A DNA stretch of 64,000 bases from an uncultured Paracoccaceae bacterium. Its GTDB lineage: Bacteria; Pseudomonadota; Alphaproteobacteria; Rhodobacterales; Rhodobacteraceae. The notes under the pieces were generated by a model, which saw nothing but the letters and a program-made list of their open reading frames with translations, was not told where the DNA came from and ran no database searches. The stretch covers positions 186,001 to 250,000 of the forward strand of contig CAKZRP010000007.1 of assembly GCA_937146765.1 (NCBI GenBank). The letters are read 5' to 3'. A program made the position numbers and the translations under genes. Position 1 is the stretch's first letter. Every line of letters begins with the position of its first letter. Of this stretch, positions 32,940-41,321 are shown in pieces.

Positions 32940-33490
32940 TTTTTGTCCTTCAGGTAGTTCACCGCGAGCACCGCGAATTGCACCGCCATCAGGGCGAGCA
33001 CGAGAAAGAGGAAGAGTTTCGAGAGGCCGGGAAACACCGGGTCCCAGGCGCTGCCGGAGCGTTCGAGGCGAAAGCTGCCGTCGGGCATGAAGATCGCGCG
33101 CTCCACCATGGTCCAGGCCGCCCAGGCAAACATCGCCGAGGCCGCGCCGCTGATGACAGAGATCGTCACATCGAACCGCCGCCGCCAGCGGGGCGAGAGG
33201 GCGTCATAGATGAGCACCACGCGGATATGGCGGTCGCGGGCGGTGCAATAGAGCCCGCCATAGACAAAGGCGACACCGCAGAGGAAAATCGTCGTCTCAT
33301 GCGCCCAGATGGTGGGTGCGTTGAACACATAGCGCAGGATCACCTCCTGGATGAGGATCGCCATGGCAAGGACGATGCCGGTGGCAAAGATCACCCCGCC
33401 GCGGTCGATCCAGCGCCCCAGGGGGCCGGCTTGCGGGATCGGGCCCGGTCCCTGCTCGTCACGTGCGGTTGCGTGGTCGTGTTCGGCCAA
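32936..33490 (-). CDS. TRAP transporter small permease (DctQ), gluconate-type operon
   Basis: This 184-residue protein has four membrane helices, a charged N-terminal tail (about 25 residues, MAEHDHATARDEQGP) and the DctQ pattern FLCGVAFVYGGLYCTARDRH. RDRHIRV is the usual cytoplasmic loop. The stop overlaps the DctM start. A strong hairpin separates it from the binding-protein gene upstream. Confidence 0.9.
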   Translation of the reverse strand: MAEHDHATARDEQGPGPIPQAGPLGRWIDRGGVIFATGIVLAMAILIQEVILRYVFNAPTIWAHETTIFLCGVAFVYGGLYCTARDRHIRVVLIYDALSPRWRRRFDVTISVISGAASAMFAWAAWTMVERAIFMPDGSFRLERSGSAWDPVFPGLSKLFLFLVLALMAVQFAVLAVNYLKDKK

Positions 33491-33530
33491 GGCCGGTCCT
33501 CCCGTGGTATTCCGTGCTGGGTGAGAGAGA

Positions 33531-33552
33531 AGGGGGCCAGATCCGGCCCCCT
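33531..33552 (-). other. Intercistronic hairpin between binding-protein and DctQ genes
   Basis: AGGGGGCC and GGCCCCCT form an 8-bp perfect stem around a 6-base loop (AGATCC), in the 79-bp gap after the binding-protein gene. No T-run follows. It is likely a stabilising or attenuating stem, as in the other two solute-uptake operons. Confidence 0.65.
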
Positions 33553-33569
33553 CGGTGATCCCGGTGGGA

Positions 33570-34580
33570 TCAGTTCAACAGGCCTGCGCCCTTCAGATAG
33601 GCGGTGAGCGTGTCGTAGACCTTTTGCGCATTCTCGGAGCGCGCCGCGACCTTTTCCCATTCGCCGGTGGCGATGGTGCGGAACTTGGCGCGTTCCTCGG
33701 CGGGCCAATCATGCACGGTCACCTCGCCCGAGGCTTTCGCAGCTTCAACCGCCGCCAGATCCGCCTCGCGCAGGGTGGCGACTTGCAGCTCGGCGAACGC
33801 CTCAACCGATTGGGTCAGCGCGGCTTGGATCTCGGCGGGCATCGCGTCCCATTTCGCCTTGTTCATCGAAATCTCGACCAGGGGCATGGAGTGGAAGCCG
33901 GGATAGATCGGGTGCTTGGCCACATCATGCATGCCCTGCGCTTGGTTGGTGGAGAACACGGTGTAATCCGCCGCCTCGATCACCTTTTTATCAAGCGAGG
34001 TGAAAACCTCCGACCCCGGCAGGTTCACGGGCGCGGCGCCTGCGGCTGCAAAGACCTGCTGCACCAGCCCCTCGGGTGCGCGCATCTTCAGCCCCTTGAG
34101 ATCCTCCACCCCATTGAGCGGCACGGCAGAGACAAAGGCCTCCAGCCCCGGCGTGGTGGCGCCGATGAAATGCAGCCCGTAAGGCTCCAGCAGGCCCTGC
34201 ATCAGCTCGTTGCCGCCGCCGGTGCGCATGAAGGTGAACATCTCCTCCGGCGCGCTCCAGGCGCCGACCGGGTTGGCGATCAGGCCAAAGGCCGGGTCCT
34301 TGCCGGAGAAATAGCTGGTGTCGGTGACATGGCCGTCCAAAATGCCCGCCGCAATGGCGTCCTGGGTCTCGTTATGGGCGACGATGCTTTCCACCGGCAG
34401 CAACTCGATCGCGACCTTGCCGCCGGTCTTTTCGGCGACCATCTCGGTCCAGCGGGTTTGCAGCTGAAAGTTCGGATTGCCCGCCGGGTCCGAGGATTGG
34501 AAGCGCAGGCTATAGTCCTGCGCCAGCGCGCCGCCGGCGAGGGTGCTGGCCACAAGGGTCGCGGTGATCAGTCGTTTCAT
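33570..34580 (-). CDS. TRAP transporter solute-binding protein (DctP)
   Basis: This 336-residue protein starts MKRLITATLVASTLAGGALA at 34580 with GGAGGAG upstream; the longer ORF start at 34712 runs through the neighbouring gene. A signal peptide ends near residue 20. Features are LRFQSSDPAGNPNFQLQTRW, LKMRAPEGLVQQVFAAAGAA with the carboxylate-binding Arg, and FTSLDKKVIEAADYTVFSTN. It follows gntK by 37 bp, so gluconate or another sugar acid is the inferred ligand. Confidence 0.9.
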   Translation of the reverse strand: MKRLITATLVASTLAGGALAQDYSLRFQSSDPAGNPNFQLQTRWTEMVAEKTGGKVAIELLPVESIVAHNETQDAIAAGILDGHVTDTSYFSGKDPAFGLIANPVGAWSAPEEMFTFMRTGGGNELMQGLLEPYGLHFIGATTPGLEAFVSAVPLNGVEDLKGLKMRAPEGLVQQVFAAAGAAPVNLPGSEVFTSLDKKVIEAADYTVFSTNQAQGMHDVAKHPIYPGFHSMPLVEISMNKAKWDAMPAEIQAALTQSVEAFAELQVATLREADLAAVEAAKASGEVTVHDWPAEERAKFRTIATGEWEKVAARSENAQKVYDTLTAYLKGAGLLN

Positions 34581-34617
34581 GGGGTTCTCCTCCCTGAGAA
34601 TCATGGGCTGTGTTTTG

Positions 34618-35124
34618 TCAGTGACCGGAGCCACCTTGCGGGCTCCGGACGAAGGCAAGGGCTTCGGCAACCACCTCTGCCAGCGGCAGGGCCACGTCGA
34701 TCTGAAGGACATTCGGACCGGAGGGCGGTTGCAGGTCGTCGAGCTGGCTCTGGACGAGGCTGGGCGGCATGAAGTGGCCGGGCCGGGCGGCCACCCGTGC
34801 TTCGAGCAGGCTGCGGGTGCCTGTCAGGTGGATCACCGTCATCTCGCCCGCCTGATCCACCAGAAGGTCGCGGTAGCGCTGTTTCAGCGCTGAACAGGCG
34901 AGCACGGCGGGCCGGGTCTGGCGGGCCAGTTCCTGACCGAGCACCTCCAGCCAGTCGCGCCGCATCTCGTCCGTGAGCGGGCGGCCCGCCTGCATATGGG
35001 CGACGTTCCGGGGCGAGTGGAAGCCATCCGCCTCCACGAAGGGCGCACCGAGTTCGCGTGCAATCGCCTCCGCGACGCTCGATTTGCCGACCCCGCAAAC
35101 GCCCATGACCAGAATGTGCCGCAC
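34618..35124 (-). CDS. gntK: Gluconokinase
   Basis: This 168-residue kinase phosphorylates gluconate to 6-phosphogluconate. The P-loop GVCGVGKSSVAEAIAREL, FVEADGFHSPRNVAHMQAGR (the GntK substrate motif) and RPAVLACSALKQRYRDLL are typical. GTG at 35124 is preferred because GGGGAGG lies 11 bases upstream and gives the usual family length; the in-frame ATGs at 35175 and 35166 lie in or beside the operator. Its product enters the Entner-Doudoroff or pentose phosphate route. It heads the TRAP operon. Confidence 0.88.
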   Translation of the reverse strand: MRHILVMGVCGVGKSSVAEAIARELGAPFVEADGFHSPRNVAHMQAGRPLTDEMRRDWLEVLGQELARQTRPAVLACSALKQRYRDLLVDQAGEMTVIHLTGTRSLLEARVAARPGHFMPPSLVQSQLDDLQPPSGPNVLQIDVALPLAEVVAEALAFVRSPQGGSGH

Positions 35125-35173
35125 CTGCCGCCTGCCTCCCCGAAATTTGCCAGTTGGTAGCGCCATCATTGTC

Positions 35174-35189
35174 ATGACAGCGCTGTCAT
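35174..35189. promoter_or_regulatory. GntR (LacI-family) operator 1
   Basis: ATGACAGCGCTGTCAT is a perfect 16-bp palindrome with a central GC. It lies between the divergent gntK-TRAP operon and the LacI-family regulator gene. Confidence 0.88.
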
Positions 35190-35193
35190 CATG

Positions 35194-35209
35194 TTGACAG
35201 CGCTGTCAT
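35194..35209. promoter_or_regulatory. GntR (LacI-family) operator 2
   Basis: TTGACAGCGCTGTCAT repeats the first operator with one end mismatch, 20 bp away centre to centre (two helical turns). The tandem arrangement would allow co-operative binding on one face of the DNA. Confidence 0.87.
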
Positions 35210-35251
35210 TCGTCAAGAAAGATATTCCGGTGAAGGGGGCGAATTCTGCCA

Positions 35252-36268
35252 ATGTCCGAAAAGAAAAGAATAACTTTGGATGATGTCGCCCGTCTGGCGG
35301 GGGTGAGCGCGATCACCGTCTCTCGCGCGCTGCGGCGACCGGAGATGGTCTCCGAGGCGGTGCGCAAGCGGATCGATTCGGCGGTGGCGGAGCTGGGCTA
35401 TGTGCCCAACCCGGCGGCGCGGCATCTGGCGACGGGACGGTCGAACGTGATCGGGGTGCTGATCCCCTCGGTGACCAACAACGTCTTTTCCGAGGTGCTG
35501 AAGGGGATCTATGCCGCCTCCGAGACCAGCCCCTACGATGTGCAGCTGGCCAATACGCGCTATTGCGCCAACACCGAGGAAAGCGCGCTGCGGCTCTTTG
35601 CCAGCCAGAAACCGGCGGGCATGGTGGTGAGCGGCTTCGATCAGACGGAGGCCGGGCGCAAGCTGCTGGAAACGCTGGACTGTCCGGTGGTGCAGATCAT
35701 GGAAACCGGCGAGGATCCGGTGGATGTCTGTGTCGGCCTGTCGCATTTTCACGCCGCCGAGGCGGCGACGCGGCATCTGTTGGCGCAGGGCTACCGGCGG
35801 CCGGGCTTCCTTGGCGCGCGGATGGATCCGCGCACCCGGCGGCGGTTCGCGGGGTTCCGCGCCGAGGCGCAGGCGGCGGGGGTCTTTGCGGAGGCTCGGG
35901 TCGTCACCTCGACCGAGGCCTCATCGGTGACCAAGGGGGCGGAGATGCTGCGTCAGTTGATGGCACAGGCGCCGGAGGTGGATGCGATCTTCTGCAACAA
36001 CGACGACCTTGCGCTCGGGGCGCTGTTCGAGGCGCAGCGGCTGGGACTGTCGGTGCCGGAGCGGCTCGGCATCTGCGGTTTCAACGATCTGGAGGTGATG
36101 GCAGTGGCCAATCCCTCGCTCACCAGTGTGCGGACGCGGCGGTTCGAGATGGGTCGCAGCGCCATCGAGATCATCCTCGCCCGCCTCGACGGAGGCTGGC
36201 AGGGGCCGCGGGTGGTGGACCTTGGCCATGAGGTCATCGCCCGCCAGAGTACCGCGCGGCAGAGGTGA
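35252..36268 (+). CDS. gntR: LacI-family regulator of gluconate genes (GntR type)
   Basis: This 338-residue protein has an HTH (TLDDVARLAGVSAITVSRAL), a hinge helix (VPNPAARHLATGRSNVIGVL) and a sugar-binding-like domain (LGICGFNDLEVMAVANPSLT). It is divergent from gntK, with two perfect or near-perfect operators in the 130-bp gap, so autoregulation and control of the gntK-TRAP operon are inferred. The symbol follows the Escherichia coli GntR of the same family; orthology is an inference. Confidence 0.85.
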   Translation: MSEKKRITLDDVARLAGVSAITVSRALRRPEMVSEAVRKRIDSAVAELGYVPNPAARHLATGRSNVIGVLIPSVTNNVFSEVLKGIYAASETSPYDVQLANTRYCANTEESALRLFASQKPAGMVVSGFDQTEAGRKLLETLDCPVVQIMETGEDPVDVCVGLSHFHAAEAATRHLLAQGYRRPGFLGARMDPRTRRRFAGFRAEAQAAGVFAEARVVTSTEASSVTKGAEMLRQLMAQAPEVDAIFCNNDDLALGALFEAQRLGLSVPERLGICGFNDLEVMAVANPSLTSVRTRRFEMGRSAIEIILARLDGGWQGPRVVDLGHEVIARQSTARQR

Positions 36269-36295
36269 CCGCTTTGGCGCGCAAGGCTGCGGGCG

Positions 36296-37999
36296 TCAGG
36301 CTGCGCTCAGCCGCGCATAGCTGCCGTTGCGGGCCAGCAGTTCGGCATGGGAGCCGGTCTCCACGATCCGGCCATCCTCCATCACCGTGATACGGTCCGC
36401 GTTGCGGATCGTGCCCAGGCGATGAGCGATCACCAGCGTGGTGCGCCCGACCGACAGATCCTCCAGCGCCTGCTGGATTTGCCGTTCGGTTTCGGAATCC
36501 AGCGCGGATGTGGCTTCGTCGAGGATCAGGATCGGCGGGTTGCGCAGGAAGATCCGGGCAATCGCCACCCGCTGTTTCTGCCCGCCCGAGAGGGTCACGC
36601 CCCGCTCGCCGACGATGGTGTCGAGGCCGGCGGGAAGGCTGGCGATCAAGTCGCTCAGCCGGGCCTTGTCGGCGGCGGCGCGGATCTCCTCCTCGGTGGC
36701 GTCGAGACGGCCATAGGCGATGTTCTCGCGCAGGCTGCCGCCAAAGAGGAACACGTCCTGGCTGACGATGCCGATGGAGGAGCGCAGGGACCGCAGGGTG
36801 AAGTCGCGGGTGTCGTGCCCGTCGATGCGCACCACACCCGATTGCGGGTCATAGAAGCGGGGCACGAGCGACAGCAGCGAGGTCTTGCCCGCGCCGGAGG
36901 CGCCGACAAAGGCCATGGTCTCGCCGGCGGCGATCTTGAGGGTGATGCCGCTGAGCACGGGACGGGCATCGTCATAGCCAAAGTGGATCTGGTCGAATTC
37001 CACCGCGCCACGCAGCTCCGGGGCTGGGCGTGCCTGCGGGCTGTCCTCGATCTCCGGCTCGATCGCCAGGAGTTCGAGGTAGCGGCGAAAGCCGGCGATG
37101 CCACGGGGGTAGAGCTCGATCACCGCGGCGATCTTCTCCAGCGGGCGGAAGAACAGGCCGGTGAGCAGCAGGAAGGCGACAAAGCCGCCGGTGCTGAGTT
37201 CGCCGCGCAGCACAAAGACCGCGCCCGCCACCATCACCAGCACCTGCACCAGCCGCATCCCCATGTAATTGATGGTGGAAGAGGCCGCCATCACCCGGTA
37301 GGCCGCCAGCTTGGTGTCGCGGTAACGGGCATTGTCATGGGCAAAGAGGCGCTTTTCATGCTCCTCATTGGCAAAGGCCTGCACCACGCGGATGCCGCCG
37401 ACATTCTCCTCGAGCCGGACGTTGAAATCCGCCACCCGGGAATAGATCGCTTGCCAGGTGCGGGTCATCCGGCCGCCAAAGACCATCACGATGATGACGC
37501 AGAGCGGAAAGATGGTGGCGGTGATCAGCGCCAGCCGGGGGTCGATGGCGAGCATCATCACAAAGGCGCCGACAAAGGTCATCACCGCGACAAAGAGATC
37601 CTCTGGACCGTGGTGGGCCACTTCGCCGATCTCTTCGAGGTCGCGGGTCACCCGCGCCACCAGCTTGCCGGTGCGCACCTTGTCGAAATAGGAGAACGAC
37701 AGCCGTTGCAGCTGGTCGAAGGCACGGCGGCGCATTTCCGTCTCGATGTTGATGCCGAGCTTGTGGCCCCAGTAGATCACCACCGCCATCAAGCCGGAGT
37801 TGAGCGCATAGACCACCAGCAGGCCAACCGCCGCCAGCACCGTCAGCCAGAGATCGCCACGGGGCAGGAGCACGTCGATAAAGGCCCGGATCGCCGCCGG
37901 AAACCCCAGTTCCAGCAGGCCGGAGAGAACCGCGCAGCCGAAGTCGATCAGGAACAGGGTTTTCCAGGGACGGTAGTATTCGGCGAACTGGCGGATCAT
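36296..37999 (-). CDS. ABC exporter half-transporter (permease-ATPase fusion)
   Basis: This 567-residue protein has six membrane helices (residues about 15-300) and a C-terminal ATPase: Walker A GASGAGKTSLL, Q-loop IVSQDVFLFGG, signature TLSGGQKQRVAIARI, Walker B ILILDEATSALDSE. It would work as a homodimer exporting a lipid, peptide or drug; the sequence does not say which. It resembles MsbA/LmrA-type proteins. It is convergent with gntR and upstream of nothing obviously linked, although it lies next to secDF. Confidence 0.88.
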   Translation of the reverse strand: MIRQFAEYYRPWKTLFLIDFGCAVLSGLLELGFPAAIRAFIDVLLPRGDLWLTVLAAVGLLVVYALNSGLMAVVIYWGHKLGINIETEMRRRAFDQLQRLSFSYFDKVRTGKLVARVTRDLEEIGEVAHHGPEDLFVAVMTFVGAFVMMLAIDPRLALITATIFPLCVIIVMVFGGRMTRTWQAIYSRVADFNVRLEENVGGIRVVQAFANEEHEKRLFAHDNARYRDTKLAAYRVMAASSTINYMGMRLVQVLVMVAGAVFVLRGELSTGGFVAFLLLTGLFFRPLEKIAAVIELYPRGIAGFRRYLELLAIEPEIEDSPQARPAPELRGAVEFDQIHFGYDDARPVLSGITLKIAAGETMAFVGASGAGKTSLLSLVPRFYDPQSGVVRIDGHDTRDFTLRSLRSSIGIVSQDVFLFGGSLRENIAYGRLDATEEEIRAAADKARLSDLIASLPAGLDTIVGERGVTLSGGQKQRVAIARIFLRNPPILILDEATSALDSETERQIQQALEDLSVGRTTLVIAHRLGTIRNADRITVMEDGRIVETGSHAELLARNGSYARLSAA

Positions 38000-38134
38000 C
38001 GAAGCCTCCTTGCAACCGGGCGGATAGCGGGCCGGGTCAGGTCTTGGGGTTCCTTACGGGATCCCCCCGCGCGGCGCCAGCATGATTGCGCCCCGCAGCA
38101 TGAGGCCGGACCGCGCCGGACGCGTCGATGGGGA

Positions 38135-38160
38135 GGGGCCGCCGAAAGGGGGGCGGCCCC
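38135..38160 (-). terminator. Possible terminator hairpin after secDF
   Basis: GGGGCCGCC pairs with GGCGGCCCC (9 bp) around an 8-base loop, about 35 bp downstream of the secDF stop. There is no T-run, so intrinsic termination is uncertain. Confidence 0.45.
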
Positions 38161-38193
38161 GAGGGGCAGGCCTGTTCGTCCAGGCCTATAGGC

Positions 38194-40797
38194 TCAGGCG
38201 CTGATGTGGTCGTAGGCGCCGGTGGTCTTGCGGCGGGCGGTGAAGGCAGACCGATCGATGCCGAGGAACAGCACGATGTTCTTGGCGACATAGATCGAGG
38301 AATAGGTGCCCACCACGATCCCGAAGGTGATCGCCAGGGCAAAGCCCCGGATCACGTCCCCGCCAAAGACCAGCAGGGCCAGCAAGGCCACCAGGGTGGT
38401 TGCGGAGGTGAGGATGGTGCGCGACAGGGTCTCGCAGGCAGAGAGGTTGAGGATCTGCCGCAGCGGCAGCGTCTGGTGCCGGTGCAGGTTCTCGCGCACC
38501 CGGTCAAAGACCACCACCGTGTCGTTGATCGAATAGCCAAGGATGGTCAGCAGGGCCGCAACAAAGGCCAGATCCACCTTCAATCCCAACAGCGCGAACA
38601 GCCCCAGCGTCAGCAGGATGTCATGCCCCAGCGCCAGCACCGCTCCGAGGGCGAATTGCCATTCGAACCGCAGCCAGACATAGGCAAGGATCGCCAGCAC
38701 GCCGCCGGCAACCGCCAGGGTGGCGGCCCGGATCAGCTCTGGCGAGACCTTGCCGCCGATGCTTTCGCTGGCGGTGATCCTGAGGTCCGGGTCAAGGGTC
38801 TGGAGCGCGCTCCGCACCGTGGCGGCTTCGCCCGCTGTCAGGGCCGCGGCCTCCGACTTGGAGGAAATGCGCAGGTCGGCGACCCGGACCGCCTTGTCGC
38901 CATCGGCGGTAAAGACTTCGGACAGGGTAACATCCCCGATGTCCAGCGCCGTGAGCGCCTGCCGGGTATCCTCAAGGCGGAGGACGTTGGGCGTTTCCAG
39001 TCTCATGCTGGTTCCGCCGGTGAAGTCGATCCCGAGATTGAGTCCGAGGGTCGCCACGAGCAGCACCGCGCCCAGCATCGCTGTCGCCGAGGCACCGAAA
39101 CTCAGCCATTGCAGGCGGAAGAAGTCGATGCGCGGCTGGCGCCCCAGAAACCGGAACAGGCCACTGAAGGAGAGGCGATCGGGGCGGCGCCACTCGAGCC
39201 AGGTCTGCAGCATCAGCCGGGTGACCACCAGGGCGGTGAACATGGAGCTTAGGATGCCGAAGCCAAGGGTGATGGCAAAGCCGCGCACCGGACCCGCGCC
39301 GAGCCAGAACATCAGCCCGGCGGTGATGAGGCCGGTCAGATTGGCGTCCAGAATGGAGGAAAAGGCCGATTGGAACCCCTTGCCGACTGCCCGCCAGAGA
39401 TTGCGGTCCTGCCGCAGCTCCTCGCGGATGCGTTCAAAGATCAGCACGTTGGCATCCACTGCCATGCCGAGCGTCAAGACGATCCCGGCGATGCCGGGCA
39501 GGGTCAATGTGGCCCCGACAAGGGTCAACGCCGCCATCAGGATCACGATGTTGATGAGCAGCGCCGCCACCGCCACCAGCCCCATCGCCCCGTAACAGGC
39601 CACCATCAGGGCTGCCACCGCCGCCAACCCGATCATCCCGGCTCTGAGTCCGGCCGCGACGCTGTCGCTGCCGAGTTCGGGGCCGATGGTCTTTTCCTCA
39701 AGGAAGGTCAGATCCGCAGGCAGGGCACCGGACCGCAGCAGGGTCGCAAGCCGGGTGGTCTCCTCGACGGTGAACTGGCCGGTGATGATGCCGGTGCCGC
39801 CTCCGATATGGCTCTGGATGACCGGCGCGGAGAGCACTTGCCCATCGAGGACGATGGCGAAAGGGCTGCCGATATGGCCCGCGGTATAGGTCCCGAAGGC
39901 CTGGGCGCCGGAGGTGTCGAACCGGAAGGTGACGGCGGGCCGCCCGTTCTGGTCAAACCCGGCCTGGGCGTCGATCAGATGCTCGCCCGAGACCACGGGG
40001 CGCGGATCAAGGTCGTAACTGACCTCGGGCCGGGTGGCGTCGGGCAGGGTCAGCGTCCCTGGTTCCCGGCCTGTGCCCGGTGCCACAACGGAGTGGAAGG
40101 ACAGTTGCGCGGTGGTGCCGATCAGCGCTTTCAGGGCCTCGGCATCCGAGAATCCGGGCACCTCGATGACGATGCGGTCCTCGCCCTGACGCAGGATGCT
40201 CGGCTCGCGGGTGCCCGCCTCGTCGATCCGCCTGCGGATGATCTCGAGGCTTTGCGCCACCAGTTGATCGGACAGTGCCGCGCGACCGGCCTCGGAATAC
40301 GAGATCAGCAGGTCCGAGCCTTCGCTGCGGATGCTGAGATCGGGCTCGGCAAGGCCGGTGGCCGTGGTCACCGTGGTGGCGAGGGCGGCGGCCTGTTGTT
40401 CGGCTTGCGGCAGGAAGGTCGCATCGGACAGGCGGATGCGCAGCAGCGCCTCGGCGGTGGGCACACGGCTCAGACGCAGGTCGGCCCCCCCGGTTTCGCG
40501 CAATTGGTCGCGCAGGATCGGCCAGAGCCCGGCCAGTCGCTGCCGGGCGGCCGCTTCGACATCCACCTCCGCCAGCAGATGGGCCCCACCGCGCAGATCG
40601 AGGCCGAGGTTGATGAGCGAGGAGGACAGGAAACCGGGCCAGCCGACCGTTTCGCTCCCGGATGCCGGGCTGCTGGCGCTCGAGTTGGTGTTGAGCGCAT
40701 CGACGCGCGGATAAAAGGCATTGGGCAGGGCAAGCCAGAGGCACAGCAGGCAGATGCCCCAGACGCCAAGGCGTTTCAGGAAGGTGGGTCGTTTCAT
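38194..40797 (-). CDS. secDF: Fused protein translocase subunit SecDF
   Basis: This 867-residue single-chain SecD-SecF is an RND-type accessory of the Sec translocon that uses the proton gradient to help protein export. SecD features are LGLDLRGGAHLLAEVDVEAA, the periplasmic P1 head, and VLTLGMAVDANVLIFERIRE. The SecF half begins near residue 570 (LGLNLGIDFTGGTSMRLETP) and has TILGYSINDTVVVFDRVREN. Twelve membrane helices are expected. Many alphaproteobacteria encode separate secD and secF, so the fusion, and a second copy elsewhere, should be checked. A helper yajC is not adjacent. Confidence 0.93.
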   Translation of the reverse strand: MKRPTFLKRLGVWGICLLCLWLALPNAFYPRVDALNTNSSASSPASGSETVGWPGFLSSSLINLGLDLRGGAHLLAEVDVEAAARQRLAGLWPILRDQLRETGGADLRLSRVPTAEALLRIRLSDATFLPQAEQQAAALATTVTTATGLAEPDLSIRSEGSDLLISYSEAGRAALSDQLVAQSLEIIRRRIDEAGTREPSILRQGEDRIVIEVPGFSDAEALKALIGTTAQLSFHSVVAPGTGREPGTLTLPDATRPEVSYDLDPRPVVSGEHLIDAQAGFDQNGRPAVTFRFDTSGAQAFGTYTAGHIGSPFAIVLDGQVLSAPVIQSHIGGGTGIITGQFTVEETTRLATLLRSGALPADLTFLEEKTIGPELGSDSVAAGLRAGMIGLAAVAALMVACYGAMGLVAVAALLINIVILMAALTLVGATLTLPGIAGIVLTLGMAVDANVLIFERIREELRQDRNLWRAVGKGFQSAFSSILDANLTGLITAGLMFWLGAGPVRGFAITLGFGILSSMFTALVVTRLMLQTWLEWRRPDRLSFSGLFRFLGRQPRIDFFRLQWLSFGASATAMLGAVLLVATLGLNLGIDFTGGTSMRLETPNVLRLEDTRQALTALDIGDVTLSEVFTADGDKAVRVADLRISSKSEAAALTAGEAATVRSALQTLDPDLRITASESIGGKVSPELIRAATLAVAGGVLAILAYVWLRFEWQFALGAVLALGHDILLTLGLFALLGLKVDLAFVAALLTILGYSINDTVVVFDRVRENLHRHQTLPLRQILNLSACETLSRTILTSATTLVALLALLVFGGDVIRGFALAITFGIVVGTYSSIYVAKNIVLFLGIDRSAFTARRKTTGAYDHISA

Positions 40798-40912
40798 GAT
40801 CTCTCCGCGACAGCCGTTGGCCCCTCGGGCGCGGGGCTGTCGGTGTTGAATGGTCTGGAAAAGGCGGATGCCGCCGCCTGCCCCAAAGAGGCGGGGCGCA
40901 GGCGACAGGCGG

Positions 40913-41290
40913 TCAGATCAGACGGAGAGGAGGGGCGCGCGGCGGGTTGGCCTTTACCGCGGATTGCGGTGCGCGGGGCGGGGCACGGGGGGTAAATCCC
41001 ACATCGCCTTGGCAGGAAACTCCTGGCCGCGGCGCAGGCAGGGGCAGCTGGTCGGGGTCGGGGTCGGCCTTTGCCGTGCTTGGTTTCGGTGCGCAGAGGG
41101 TCTGGAGCTGATCGGCGATCCAGAGATCCGGGGTCTGTGCCTCTGCGGCCGCGATGTCCACCCGTTGCGTCGGGGCCAGATCCGACCGTGCCGGTGTGGC
41201 CTCAATCAGATGCCCCAGCACCAGAAGGGCCAGAACCGAGAGGGTTCTGACCCAGAGGCCAAGGGAGTGGGGCGCGGGCGGCGACATCAT
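40913..41290 (-). CDS. Small Pro-rich membrane protein of unknown function
   Basis: The frame reads MMSPPAPHSLGLWVRTLSVL and has one hydrophobic segment (LSVLALLVLGHLIEA), then a soluble tail with LAPTQRVDIAAAEAQTPDLW and a Pro/Arg-rich C-terminus. It fills most of the gap between the antiporter and secDF on the same strand. Starts at 41299, 41290 or 41287 are possible; none has a strong ribosome-binding site. No family is recognised. Codon use looks ordinary, but the evidence that it is expressed is weak. Confidence 0.5.
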   Translation of the reverse strand: MMSPPAPHSLGLWVRTLSVLALLVLGHLIEATPARSDLAPTQRVDIAAAEAQTPDLWIADQLQTLCAPKPSTAKADPDPDQLPLPAPRPGVSCQGDVGFTPRAPPRAPQSAVKANPPRAPPLRLI

Positions 41291-41321
41291 GGGCAACATG
41301 TGTGGTGCGACCAGGTGACTT

